A DNA stretch of 64,000 nt, from contig NC_043977.1 in NCBI RefSeq assembly GCF_902148855.1, forward strand, positions 11,554,016 through 11,618,015. Reading direction: 5' to 3'. A program made the translations under genes and the position numbers. The DNA is from Sphaeramia orbicularis. Its lineage: Eukaryota > Chordata > Actinopteri > Kurtiformes > Apogonidae. Under the pieces are notes generated by a model. That model was not told the origin of the DNA. It did no database searches and saw only the letters and a program-made list of their open reading frames with translations. Positions within the stretch are counted from its first letter, which is position 1; the number at the start of each line of letters is the position of its first letter. Positions 25,701 to 37,231 of this stretch are shown here, one piece after another.

Positions 25701-28700
25701 TAACCCTAACCCACCCAGAACTAACCCTAACCCATCCAGAACTAACCCTAACCCACACAGAACTAACCCTAACCCACACAGAACTAACCCTAACCCACAC
25801 AGAACTAACCCTAACCCACCCAGAACTAGCCCTAACCTACCCAGAACTAACCCTAAACCTAACCTACCCAGAACTAACCCTGACCAACCCAGAACTAACC
25901 CTAACCCATCCGGAAATAACCCTAACCCACCCAGAAATAACCCTAACCCATCCAGAACTAACCCTAACCCACCCAGAACTAACCCTAACCCACACAGAAC
26001 TAACCCTAACCCACACAGAACTAACCCTAACCCACCCAGAACTAGCCCTAACCTACCCAGAACTAACCCTAAACCTAACCTACCCAGAACTAACCCTGAC
26101 CAACCCAGAACTAACCCTAACCCGCCCAGAGCTAACCCTAACCCACCCAGAACTAACCCTAACCCACCCAGAACTAACCCTAAACCTAACCTACCCAGAA
26201 CTAACCCTGACCAACCCAGAACTAACCCTAACCCGCCCAGAGCTAACCCTAACCCACCCACAACTAACCCTAACCCACCCACAACTAACCCTAAACCTAA
26301 CCTACCCAGAACTAACCCTGACCAACCCAGAACTAACCCTAACCCACCCAGAGCTTACCCTAACCCACCCAGAACTAACCCTAACCCACCCAAACTAACC
26401 CTAACTCATCCAGAACTAACCCTAACCCACCCAGAACTAACCCTGACCAACCCAGAACTAACCCTAACCCGCCCAGAGCTAACCCTAACCCACCCAGAAC
26501 TAACCCTAACCCACCCAGAGCTAACCCTAACCCACCCACAACTAACCCTAAACCTAACCTACCCAAACCTAACACTGACCAACACAGAACTAACCCTAAC
26601 CCACCCAGAGCTTACCCTAACCCACCCAGAACTAACCCTAACCCACCCAAACTAACCCTAACTCATCCAGAACTAACCCTAACCCACCCAGAAGTAACCC
26701 TAACCCACCCAGAACTAACCCTAACCCATCCAGAACTAACCCTAACCCACCCAGAAATAACCCTAACCCATCCAGAACTAACCCTAACCCACCCAGAACT
26801 AACCCTAACCCACCCAGAACTAGCCCTAACCTACCCAGAACTAACCCTAAACCTAACCTACCCAGAACTAACCCTGACCAACCCAGAACTAACCCTAACC
26901 CACCCAGAACTAACCCTAACCCATCCAGAAATAACCCTAACCCACCCAGAAATAACCCTAACCCATCCAGAACTAACCCTAACCCACCCACAACTAACCC
27001 TAACCCACCCACAACTAACCCTAACCCACCCAGAGCTAACCCTAACCCACCCAGAGCTAACACTAACCCACCCACAACTAACCCTAACCCAACCACAACT
27101 AACCCTAAACCTAACCTACCCAGAACTAACCCTGACCAGCCCAGAACTAACCCTAACCCGCCCAGAGCTAACCCTAACCCACCCAGAACTAACCCTAACC
27201 CACCCAGAGCTAACCCTAACCCACCCACAACTAACCCTAACCCACCCACAACTAACCCTAAACCTAACCTACCCAGAACTAACCCTGACCAACCCACAAC
27301 TAACCCTAACCCAAACCGCTAACCCTAACCCCTAACCCCTAATCCCTTACCCTTACCTTAACCCATAACCCTCTAAACTTAACCTTAACCCTATGTGTAA
27401 GGAAGATGTAAACCTTTGATGAGGCCTTTCTCCTGCAGTGTCTTCATGGACGGGCGTCTGCTGATGAACTTCTTCAACCTGTTTTTCACTCCATTCTTGT
27501 CGGCGCTGTCTGAGCTGCTGTGTTTCAGCTTCGAACCACCAAACACATCTACGAAAAAAATCAAGCATCAACAGTACGATTATTTAAACGTGATGAAGTT
27601 TCCATGACTGTGTGGACGGTGTGTCTTGTCTTAAACATGTGATATTCAGACTGACTGATGGAGCGTCTGTGCGCCTGGTTGTGTGGTTTGGGGGAGGTAG
27701 TTGCAGATCCAGATCCATATCCAGGTAAGGAGCTGTGTCTGGGCAGGTACTCGGTACTGTTGGACCTCCACAAGGGACGACCTCCGGCAGCTTTAGTCTG
27801 AGTGCAAAGACACCAGGACACTGTAAGCCCGGACTTTGTATTTACTAAAATGCTTTAATTACAATGTACTTAGATGATTTAAGTTTTATTCCATTACTAT
27901 AAAATGTTCAGTATATTCTACTAATTTGTAGACGTAGTCGAAAGTACAAAAAAGTTTAAGTTGAATGGATTTAAATCACTAACTTTTAGTCATGACCACA
28001 CCTTTTTATCTCCGCATTGCATTGTGGGTATTGGGCATGTTGTTGAAAACGTGTTATTTTTCTGTGCAGGGGTTCAGTGGGGTTGTGGTGTTAGTGTTAA
28101 TTTTGACTTAATGTGTGTATGGCAATGTTTATTGGCCTTTTTGTATTTGTCTTTGTTTTTTTGTAGAGTTGCACCATGAGTGAGAGCCACAGGCCCAACA
28201 ATGGCTTTACTGTTCATCTGTGATTGATTTTGTAAAATAAAAATCTATATGTCTTGTCAAGTTAAGAGCATTTCATGTACTGTCAAATTTCAGTGAGCAG
28301 ACTTCCTCTCAATATTCAATCCATGCTACAATATATTAAGTTTAATGATTATACAAAGCAATTTATATTGCAAAAGATTTTAATTTAAATCATCTTGGAT
28401 TGAGTACAATGAACTGATGATATAAAGTTAATGATCATATAAAGCAATTGACATTGCAACAAATTTAAAGTTAAATTAACTTGGCATTTAGTGTGTTGTA
28501 CTTAAAATAGCAATTCCATTCAAATCCAGCATTTAAGTTTAATACACTCAAGTTTTCACTACTCATTAATTTTTTTAAGGCAACCGGTTTACTCAAATAT
28601 TTTAAGTAAACTCAACTTATCCGATCTTACAGTGTAAAGGACACTCAGACAGCCTAACCCAAAGACAGACAAACAGGAGGTCCACATGTTATCCAGACCA

Positions 28701-31700
28701 TGTGACATCTGAGTATTTCAGCTGGACTTACCGCAGAGCTGATGTTCTGTCGGATCGCATCGTACCATTTATTGGCTGTGGATACACTGTCTGTCTGCAT
28801 CAAATACTCACTGCCTGTGTTTGTTGTAATCTGGAAAACATGAGTTAGAGCAGGAAGTCCAGAAAGAAGAAACAGTTGGACTTAGGTGGTTAGGCTTAGC
28901 AAACCCTAACCCAGAACTAATTAGTACTAAGAACGAAAACTAAAAATGGTAATAATTAACATGAAAATAATATGTTTGAAAAAAGAGAAAAGCAGCAGAA
29001 TTCAGTGTCTGTCCACTGGTGGGTTTGTCTCTGTCTGTTACCTGGAAGACGTTCTTCCTGCTGGATTTCTCTGAGTTCCAGTCGATCACAGCTCCACTCA
29101 GATGAATCTCATCTATGGTCGGTTTCTGAACAGAATGAGTTTTAAAAGACTTTACTGACAGAATCAAACATAACCACGACCAACAAACACATACACACGA
29201 TGTTACATGTATGTCAATACAAACACATATATGTGATGTGTAGACGAAACAGAAAGTAGTGACGACAATCAAAAGACATCAACTAAAAGTAGATTGAGTA
29301 CATTAAAGAGTGATATTTAGCTTTTTTTTTTTTTTTAATGAAATTCTTCATTTTCAAACATTTCCCTGTGGTCTACATAAACTGTAAATGTTCTGCTTGA
29401 GTCTGAATTCTACATTAATTCAACTCCACAGGTCCATCTTCAACCCTATTTCTGACTAATGACATCAGAAAGGTAATTTTGAGCGCTGGCCCTTTAAATG
29501 CAAATGAGACACTTCACGCCCCGCCCCCTCCAGGTTGTTAGCTGTGCTGCTCTGTCCTGTTCGACCAACAACTGAACATTTTAGCTAATCTGCTTGAAGT
29601 TTGGACATATTTTCAGCATGGACTACAACTGCTGCTGCTGACAAACAATTATGTCGTACTTGAAGAAATATTCATCAGAAGTCTTGACCTTATATGTGCA
29701 AATGTCATGGTGTAACTAGTTATAGACGTAACAAATTAAGAAGAAATTAAAACAGGTTGTAGAAATCCACTGGATTTTTGCCAAAATGAATATAAAGATA
29801 GCTTTGCAGCACCTGGAGGGTTCAAATTCAAACTTTATGAACTATTAGGGTCCAAATACACAAATAAATGAACCAAGGACTAATAAAAGTTTAGCTAAAT
29901 GTGACCCCTTTAAGTAGTGGTTTGGAAGAGGACCAGCTGTGACACTATTACATTATTTGCCCTTTCCAGTCTTGTGTGTCTTCCTCAGGACCGAGTGTCT
30001 TCTTTGAGATGAACCTGAGTTGTTAGGGTTAGGGTCAGGGTTAGGGTTAGCCCTGACCTTGACCCTAACACTAACCCTTTAGATCACGGGGAGTGAACGT
30101 CCAACATGAACTTCATACCAGAGCAGTTTGTTGTTGTTTATCTTTATAAAACAGTAGCTGGTCTGAGGTCAGTACAGTCCACGTTAACGTCCAGTTCTTC
30201 CGCTGCTTTTTCCTTCCGTCTGAGATTTTTGCCATGTTCAGGTGTTCTCCTTTAACCTTCACCTGAAAAAACGGGGAAACCATAAACTAAACAGTCATGT
30301 TACCAGTTTGATGTTTCACATTAAATCTTGAAAGAATGAAAGTGTACTGGTGGTTCGAACAGCGCCGCTCCTCCTCCCATAATGACGTTGTGTTGAGACT
30401 GATTCCTGCGATGGCGTGAAATCTGAACACAAGACAATAAATAATTTACCTTCTGCACTTAGACATGTCCAATGAGTAATTCCACCTGATGTCTCCAGAT
30501 TTCAGAAAATCTCCTTGATCGTCATCAATTTGTTTCATACTTTTACAAAATAAGGTTATTACTTAACGTTAGTAAAACCACACAAAATGTCAGGCTTACA
30601 TTTTCATCATTTTTTTGTAATATTGACAGTAATTGTAGAAACCAGTGATCCAAAAAAAGATGTTCAGTTCAATAAGGCATTACTAAACCAAGCACAACAT
30701 CTGAAAAACTAATGAAGATGACACAAATAAACTGTAATGAACCTTTACTAGAACTAATAACATTATTCCTGAAAGTTTGAGGAGAGTTAGAGATTTGAAA
30801 CGGACCCTAATGTTTGTAGTAAATCTGTAATTAATGTGTGTGAAATAAATGTTTGTTTTTACTGACCGGAGCTGGAGGAGGCTCTGAATCCTGCAGAACC
30901 ATGGACTTGGACTGACTCGACCGGTCTCCGGAGCTTTGAGAACTTTTAACCCGAAGCTGCACAGATCCCTGCTGTTTGTTCACATTCTGAAGGTTTGTTA
31001 TTCTGAAAAACACAACATAAAGACACTGGGCTCAGAAACACTGGGTCATATTTAACATTGGGTTAAGATTATGGGAAATATATTTTCATATTTTTTAATC
31101 TCCTGTGTGTCAAATTAGTTAAGAAGACAGTGTTTCTGACTACACTTGAATACCAAATAAAATGTTCATAATAACCCAATTAGACAGTGAAGGTAACACC
31201 TGATGACCGAACAAAAATCCCCATTAACAAGGTCAGAGGTCAAAGGGCACTAAGATACACTCTGTTACTGTTTTAATGGTCTGGTTATTGTTAGTACAAC
31301 CAGTGATGTGGAAACAGCAGAGTGGTGTGAAATAAACAACTTGACTTTGAACATCAAGAAAAAAGAAAATGATCGGTGAGTTCAGAAGGAAAAGGAATGA
31401 TCATCAGCCTGTGACAGTAACAGGAGAAGGTCTGGAGGGGGTTGACCTTCAAGTTTGTGGACACACACATATTGGAACATCTTACATGAACACAAAACAC
31501 TGACTGCCTGATGTGGAAAACACTGCAGTCTTCACACTTCCTGAGGGTCTCACCTGCTGCTGTTCTTTGACTGCTGTTCAGTGGAAACTATTCGTACTTA
31601 TGGCAACAGCCTGGCAGCAGAAAAGGCCTTACTGAGGGAGACCAAGGCTGCACAAAGAACAACCACAAACATCTACCCAAAACATTATAACCTCCTGCTG

Positions 31701-32298
31701 TTTTCAGAAAACAACAAATATTCTGCAGGACTCATCCCACCCAGACTGTCAGCTGGCTGAACTCTCACCCACAGGCAGGTGTGATTGGACAGTTCAAAGC
31801 AGAACCTCCAGACAGGTGACAGTTTTTACTCAAACGCCATCACAACACTGAACACAAATCTACACAAAAACTGAACTATCTATCTATCTATCTATCTATC
31901 TATCTGTCTGTCTGTCTGTCTGTCTGTCTTTATTTCTTTTATTTCATAACCTCTACAGATATATGAATTACATAAAACTCATAAGACTTTTAATCATTAT
32001 ATCAGTGAAAAACAGTGAGTCTGAGGCTGGTTGGACTTTTTCCTGTTTTGTTCCTGTTTGTGGCTCAATTGCCTAACTGTGGTTTCATAATATTTAGTCT
32101 GTCATTAAGACAAAGGGAAACCTGCCGTACAAGTGAAAATAGCAAAAATAGCACTTTTTCAACAGCACTGACTTCATTAAAATGTAAATGCTTTTTGGTG
32201 AGTTGAAACGTGATTTCCGGGTTTCAAAACTGTAGCTGCAAAATATTCAATATAAATGTTTTATTATGTAATTGTAACCCTAATTCATATATACATAT

Positions 32299-32361
<63 letters not shown>

Positions 32362-34045
32362 TATAAATTAGTGCTGTCAAACAATTAAAATTTTTTAATC
32401 TGATTAATCACAGGATTGCTGTGGATTAATTTTCAATTAATTACAATATGATACATTTTTAATTTATATTAATCACGTTTTTATTTTTGCATGAGCAAAC
32501 AGACTCAAGAAAGAAGCGAATATATGCACTTAACGTGTTAGCTGAAGTGCTATCAGAATCCCCGACTAATGTATGCTTTGCATTAATGCGGTATTTTAAG
32601 ATGGAAGTGCTTTGGTGAAAAGAAAACTCCTTCCTGCAGAGTGTGTACAATACTTTGTTGGTCAACTGTTCCGTCTTGTTTTTCTTGTCCACATATTTCC
32701 ATCCAGAGGGTCAACCTGCTGTTTAGTGTCTTCCATCTTTATGGGTATTTTCTGCTGCCTGTCACTACTGGATCAACTGACCATTTGCACATGTGCGATG
32801 GTATCTATACTTCAACAAACTGCCCCAAATGCGTTGGCAGATGGGTTAATTGCATTAAAATCTTTAATTATTTTTAATTATAATGATGGATTAATCTGCG
32901 TTAATTTTAACAGCCCTAATATGACATTTTTGACATTTTTTTGGCTCAGTTCTAATGCAAGTCCAGACCTTGGATCATAAAAAATACATTAATTAAATAT
33001 TATCCAAAATAAAATCCAAAATCTAAAGTCTGCAGTGGAACATCTATGGAAGACTGAGTAGTTCTGAAAGAATGGAAAAGTGATAACAGGAAACATTGTA
33101 TGGTTAGAAGGAAAAATGGATTCTACTAAATACCAGCAAATTCTTGAAGAAACCATCACACTGTCTGTAAAAAAAATGGAGCTTAAAGAGGATGGAGTAT
33201 ACAACAGGGTAATGATGTAAAACAAGACTTGAGATCCACCATGGGGGGCATGAAACATCCTATTCATGCATGGATTGGCCACCAGAGCCCAGACCTGAAC
33301 CCCAATGAGAATCTTTGGAATATGTGATGGAGAAGACTTTACACAGGGCTCCGACTCTCCATCATCAGCACAAGATCTGGACAAAAATCAATGCAACTAT
33401 GGACGGAAAATAAATGCTATGATGTTTACTGTAACATTGCATTAGCATTGTGAGGCATAAAGGAGGACGACGTGTTCAGTAATCAACGCTAAAACTGATC
33501 CAATGAAAAGTTATGTGTTTGACTTTTTAAAATCTGGGCTGTTTATGGTCATATCTCATAAACAGGGGGTTTAAACATGTTTAGTATTATTACTCATTAA
33601 ACCTCATTAATGCTGCTGTTGTTACAGCTGAAAAATTCTCCTGAACTCAGGACATCATTGCAACAGGAAATCAATGTAAAGTGTCTAAACAGCGGAAGGT
33701 GCAACTTAGTCATGCATTAAATCTGAAAAAAACATCTTCCCTCAACGTGAAAAACAAAATGGAATGAAGAACACAGTCATTACCCTTTGATGTACAGTGT
33801 GTGAAATAATCAGATGCATTATAATTAAAGTACAGAGTGTTTGTATTTCTTCCATCAGAGAGCAGTGAGTGGAGGCCAAAAGGAAATACATTAATACAGA
33901 TAAGGGTTAAGTGTGTGGAAAAATCCAACCTGCTATTGGGCCTAATACACATCAAATAACCTGAGAAAGAATCCCAGCCCGCACATTTAAGATCAGTTTA
34001 GTTAGAACAACGGAATACAGTGACATCTTACCTAATGCCCGCCAT
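22716..34045 (-). CDS. arhgap15: Rho GTPase-activating protein, ARHGAP15-like, 12 coding exons, 448 aa
   Basis: Negative regulator of Rac/Rho GTPases: it binds GTP-loaded Rac and supplies an arginine finger for hydrolysis, and it is recruited to membranes by a PH domain. Exons in transcript order (plus coordinates): 34032-34045, 30867-31002, 30119-30262, 29042-29125, 28732-28830, 27656-27797, 27414-27548, 24929-25027, 24572-24649, 24254-24388, 23156-23261, 22716-22890. Phases agree and give 448 codons plus TGA; human ARHGAP15 has 475. The PH domain is about residues 52-158 (includes KNWTLTWTVLTS, EKSSRKNVFQ). The basic linker VKNRLKKFISRRPSMKTLQEK precedes the RhoGAP domain, about 262-447, with GIYRVSG carrying the arginine finger at about R293 and FGPTLM / MVYQNQIVE near the C terminus. 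No SH3 or WW domain is seen, which favours ARHGAP15 over ARHGAP9, 12 and 27. The first coding exon holds only 14 nt (MAGI). A telomere-like array fills much of intron 7. Confidence 0.93.
23362..23655. repeat. telomere-like minisatellite in the intron between arhgap15 exons 10 and 11
   Basis: About seven copies of a roughly 42-bp unit made of GGGTTAAGGTTATCTTCA and GGGTTAAGGTTATCTTAA halves with GGGTTAGGGTTAAGG joins. Here the G-rich strand is plus, the opposite of the larger array at 25258-27350. The reverse frame is open only because the unit length is a multiple of three. Confidence 0.9.
25258..27350. repeat. 2.1-kb telomere-like 21-bp minisatellite in arhgap15 intron 7
   Basis: About 95-100 copies of a 21-bp unit: CCCAGAACTAACC followed by CTAACCCA. 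Interspersed variants are a 48-bp higher-order piece with CTAAACCTAACCTACCCAGA and CTAACCCTGACCAAC. Each unit contains two TTAGGG-type telomeric motifs on the minus strand. It lies between exon 7 (27414) and exon 8 (25027) of arhgap15, so the pre-mRNA is G-rich here. The 21-bp period keeps frames open on both strands (TNPNPPR heptads on plus, LGLVLGG on minus), which explains the long but non-genic open frames. Confidence 0.95.
27819..28634. mobile_element. non-autonomous DNA transposon, ends CACTGTAAG / CTTACAGTG, 816 bp
   Basis: The left end CACTGTAAGCCCGGACTTTG and the right end CCGATCTTACAGTG are inverted relatives, with about nine perfect terminal bases and weaker similarity inward. The interior is AT-rich without a transposase frame; it includes direct repeats around TATAAAGCAATT (near 28356 and 28438). 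CACTG termini recall EnSpm/CACTA elements, but no clean target duplication was found. It lies in the arhgap15 intron between exons 5 and 6. Confidence 0.5.
31440..31935 (+). mobile_element. LINE 3'-end fragment with (TCTA)n/(TCTG)n tail
   Basis: Interrupted plus-strand reading resembles the end of a Rex/CR1-type ORF2 (FKFVDTHI, LFSGNYSYLWQQ, then an HPTQTVSWLN-like segment) followed by a microsatellite tail of ATCT units then CTGT units at 31879-31929. Many stops; clearly inactive. It is antisense to arhgap15. Confidence 0.6.
32369..32918. mobile_element. non-autonomous hAT-type element, 550 bp
   Basis: Left end TAGTGCTGTCAAACAATTAA and right end GTTAATTTTAACAGCCCTA are inverted relatives (TAGKGCTGTYAAAA...). 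The subterminal parts are rich in ATTAATC/GATTAAT boxes. A TA then CA microsatellite at 32281-32361 abuts the left end, so the 8-bp flanks (ATATAAAT, ATATGACA) match only in part. A shorter relative is at 35747-35947. It lies in arhgap15 intron 1. Confidence 0.7.
32985..33420 (+). mobile_element. Tc1-like transposase remnant
   Basis: The phrase GHQSPDLNPNENLWNM near 33278-33325 corresponds to the catalytic-region motif WPxQSPDLNPIENLW of Tc1-type transposases, preceded by KKMELKEDGVYN near 33172. The reading is interrupted and no terminal repeats were identified. It lies in arhgap15 intron 1, antisense to the host gene. Confidence 0.65.
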
Positions 34046-34249
34046 CTCTGTGTGTCTGATCAAGAAGGAAAAAGACAACTGTTAGAGGAAGTAAGATTCA
34101 TCACGTGGTTTCTTCAAACCAGCGTCTGTCACACTGCAACTGCTGCAACCTCCCCATTTCCTGAGAGAAAATAACTCTAACCTTACTGTCATCAGAGCAG
34201 ACGTTTACCAGTTTCAGTTGACAAACACAGTTTCCTCTGGTAGAAGCAC
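34046..34249 (-). promoter_or_regulatory. 5' region of arhgap15
   Basis: Immediately upstream (minus strand) of the start codon at 34045-34043. It is moderately AT-rich with no CpG island and no clear TATA box. A further untranslated exon may exist; its position cannot be read. Confidence 0.3.
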
Positions 34250-34935
34250 CAAAACAGACTACGGTAAAACGTAAAGTACTGACTCTGTTACTGGAATAAA
34301 GATGACAAATGCCAGGATCTTCATAGAGTTATGGTCTAAAGTTGGCCTTTGAAGACTAAAGTGGATGTTCATGAAATTGTGGAATTCAGTTTCTGAATGC
34401 GGCCAAATGCCAAAAATGTTATCCAAATACCTCAAGTACAAAGTAGATATTTTTGGACATTCAGGGAAAACCGTCCGCTCCTACTCTGCCATATATATGT
34501 TAGCATATGCAGGGGCTAATTTCTTTCCCATGGCCATCCCATGCACCTGTAAGTAGTATTTGCTGTTAAATTAAAAATCATTACAGGTAAGACCTAATTC
34601 CAACAGCTTTAAAAGCTCATCATCTGGTCTAGTGGGGGCAGGGTATTGATTAAAAACATTCCATACTACCTGGAGGCCAAGGTAAGTGCCAATGTTTGTG
34701 TATACTCCATCAACATCAATTGAAAATAAAAATGAGCAGGGGGTAAAAATCTGCTTCTTTTAAAAGGTTGACAAATGTGTGTGTGTCTTTGACATAGCTT
34801 GGATCCCTTTGGCACGAGGAGTTCAGGAGGCAATCTATGTATTCTGTTACTCTATATGAATCGCATCCACTGTCTGAAACCATTGGCCTCCCTGGAGGTG
34901 TCCTCCCCAAAACAGTCCAGGACTGTGTATGAATG
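34250..34935 (-). mobile_element. fossil Penelope-like retroelement fragment, minus strand
   Basis: Minus-strand translation shows PPGRPMVSDSGCDSYRVTEYID near 34900-34840, SYVKDTHTFVNLLKEAD near 34800-34750, a FSIDVDGVYTN-like core near 34725-34693, and YLRYLDNIFGIWPHSETEF near 34440-34380. These are RT motifs of Penelope-like elements in the right order. The copy is partial and broken. It seems to be a different subfamily from the fossil at 830-2960, being less decayed in the core. Confidence 0.65.
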
Positions 34936-35746
34936 CGGTTTGAAAAATTACATTCTGATCAGATTTTTTAATTCACTTAAAAACAGTTCAAAATGACCCC
35001 AAAGGTACCAATTAGTGATTTGTGAGGTATTTAAGGAGTTTCAAGCCCTTTTTTCAGGGGGTTGTCAGCACCCCCTGGTGGTTGAGTATAAGGTTTGAAA
35101 AGCCTTCTGGTGTTCGAGCTTTCTGTGACATTATGTCCTGATGCTCTACATATGTAGCACTACATGTGGTAAATTAGACTCAAATCAGTGTTGACCAAGA
35201 AAGGATTCCTGGTTAACAAACAGGACTTTTGCAGTTTTTCCTGACTTTGACCTTTGACCTTGAATGGACACATTTTAACCCTCTGCGGTCACACAACTGG
35301 AACTTTGGTGTGGTCTAAAACTGTGGACATTAGACCCTAAAAGACAGATAAATGCTATGCATGGAGTTTGATGCACTGGTGTGTAAATCTGGTCATATTA
35401 CAAGAAATAAAATAAATAAATGTATAAATAAAAAAATATAAAGGTCGATTGTTGTTTTAATAAAGATTTTAATATTGCTGCACACATAACAATGATTATG
35501 AACTTCTCAACCAAAACATCAGTAAGAACAAAACTATGTGATATAGTGAAGATATCTAGGTCTTAAAGACTTAGAAACCAAATATAATCATTGTCATATT
35601 TGTTAAAAATAAAGGAGGTTGCGTACTTTACCTTTAAAAGAATGATTAAAAACAACAGAAACATACATTTTGATCACAGGCTAATATAACATGAAATGAA
35701 CCTAAGAAATTACACATGAACAGGAATTTACGGGAAATATATAGCA
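34936..35746. other. intergenic, no gene seen
   Basis: AT-rich sequence between the Penelope-like fossil and a small hAT element. The phrase GACTTTGACCTTTGACCTTG near 35242 holds two TGACCTTTGACC-like half-sites (a DR1-type nuclear-receptor motif by chance or otherwise). No other structure recognised. Confidence 0.4.
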
Positions 35747-35947
35747 TAGGACTGTCAAAATTAACGTGTTAACGCAGATTAAACTATCATGATTAATGAT
35801 TTAAAAATTTTAACGCAATTAATTCATGCAAAATGAAAAGCGATTAATATAGATTTAAAATTGATATTTAATCATGATTAACTGAAATTAATCCACAGCA
35901 ACCCTGTGATTAATCTAATTAAATATTTTAATCATTTGACAGCACTA
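35747..35947. mobile_element. short non-autonomous hAT-type element, 201 bp
   Basis: Starts TAGGACTGTCAAAATTAACG and ends ATTTGACAGCACTA. Flanking 8-mers ATATAGCA (35739-35746) and ATATAGTA (35948-35955) match at seven of eight positions, fitting the 8-bp target duplication of hAT elements. Same family as 32369-32918 with a larger internal deletion. Confidence 0.8.
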
Positions 35948-36310
35948 ATATAGTATTAAAGGAATAGAGGAGATATGACAACTTTTTAACTCGTTCTTTC
36001 TTTTAGAGGAATTGTTACAAATATTAGCAGGTTCCAGTGAAGCAGGAAACAGAAAAGCATTAAATAAAAATGATATTAAACTCAGTACATGTGTCTGTAT
36101 AAACTTCCACTTTTCTTCATGTTCTGTACAGTGAATAATTGAATGCATAGTAATGTTCAAACCAAAATGAGACCCATTTAATATTATGTGATGCCATTTA
36201 AAAGGTATGTGAGATTACTATGTAAAAGTCAGCCATAAGACATTTATCCTAACAGTATTCTGAAAAGCATCCTCATAGACAGTGTGAATATTAATTTTTT
36301 TCTATATCAC
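35948..36310. other. downstream flank of the olfactory receptor at 36311
   Basis: No gene or repeat family recognised. It lies 3' of the minus-strand receptor and probably contains its 3' UTR. Confidence 0.3.
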
Positions 36311-37231
36311 CTAGAAATGTTTACCGCTAAGAAGCTGCACAATTTTGTTTCTTATTTGTGTCATTTTAAAGCCGTATATGAGCGGATTGACAATCGGGGG
36401 AACAAAGAGAAATTCCATTGCCATAAAGTTTTGAGCACTTTGTGATATTTTTGAGCCAAATCTGATGTACAATGAATCAAAAAGTAAAGATCCACCAAAG
36501 GTAATTAAGCAGAACAAATGTGGCAGACATGTTTGCATGAATTTACTCCTGTTCTCTTTAGATGTTCGACAGGTTTTAAGCAGATAGATATAAGACCACA
36601 CAACAAAAATCAGATGACCTGCGTAAAAGGTGTAGTTAAACGCTGGAACAACAACATGCGCTACAGAGAAAGAGCAGGCAAGCTGACCAATCAAATAATT
36701 AATACAGTAGATCTTTGGTATGTGTGAACCACATAACCTCAATGTCATTGTAGTTGCTGAGCCTATAAATATTAAATATATGGGTATGAACCAAGCAAAA
36801 AACAAAAATACACAAATTCTGTGCTTAGTCATTACAGAATGGTACACTAGAGGTCGACATATTGCCACATATCTGTCAAAGGCCATGAGGACAAGTATAG
36901 AAAAATCAGCCCCAGCAGAAGAATGAATGACAAACCCCTGCAGTAGACATCCAGCATAAGAAATAACATGAGTAGTAGACAGGAGGTCCATGAGGAATTT
37001 GGGGTAAAATCCTGCTGTGCCATAAAGTCCATTAATGCACAGATTACACAGGAAAATATACATGGGTTCATGAAGACTCTTATCCACAATAATTGTCACA
37101 ATAATGGTCATATTTACCAGCCAGATCACACAGTAACACAATAATGTTAGAACAAACAGAATGATTCTGTACTTTTCAATCCCACTCAGCCCTGACAGAG
37201 TAAACACAGTTATAACCGAATCATTATTCAT
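36311..37231 (-). CDS. olfactory receptor, fish delta-like group, 306 aa
   Basis: Single-exon seven-transmembrane odorant receptor of the plasma membrane of olfactory sensory neurons, coupling to a Golf-type G protein. Visible landmarks: N-glycosylation sequon NDS at residues 3-5, TM1 about 24-50, HEPMY at 54-58, disulphide cysteine C95, the receptor signature MAFDRYVAIC at 116-125 after TM3, extracellular-loop cysteines C167, C176 and C186, and NPLIYGF at 282-288 in TM7. Length is normal. The IYCINYLIGQLAC segment resembles delta-group fish receptors. Upstream, CCCTTAG followed by ATTTCTAACAGGGATG (minus strand, near 37275-37250) is shared with the receptors at 41493 and 48670 and looks like the acceptor of a 5' UTR exon. 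Intact, so probably functional. The odorant is unknown. Confidence 0.93.
   Translation of the reverse strand: MNNDSVITVFTLSGLSGIEKYRIILFVLTLLCYCVIWLVNMTIIVTIIVDKSLHEPMYIFLCNLCINGLYGTAGFYPKFLMDLLSTTHVISYAGCLLQGFVIHSSAGADFSILVLMAFDRYVAICRPLVYHSVMTKHRICVFLFFAWFIPIYLIFIGSATTMTLRLCGSHIPKIYCINYLIGQLACSFSVAHVVVPAFNYTFYAGHLIFVVWSYIYLLKTCRTSKENRSKFMQTCLPHLFCLITFGGSLLFDSLYIRFGSKISQSAQNFMAMEFLFVPPIVNPLIYGFKMTQIRNKIVQLLSGKHF

Noticed and set aside
25188-26282. 364-codon minus-strand open frame of LGLVLGG repeats (and 219 codons at 26638-27297)
   Set aside because: Same minisatellite read on the other strand.
25243-26655. 470-codon plus-strand open frame of TNPNPPR repeats
   Set aside because: It is wholly made of a 21-bp telomere-like minisatellite inside an arhgap15 intron; the period being a multiple of three explains the openness, and there is no promoter or family.
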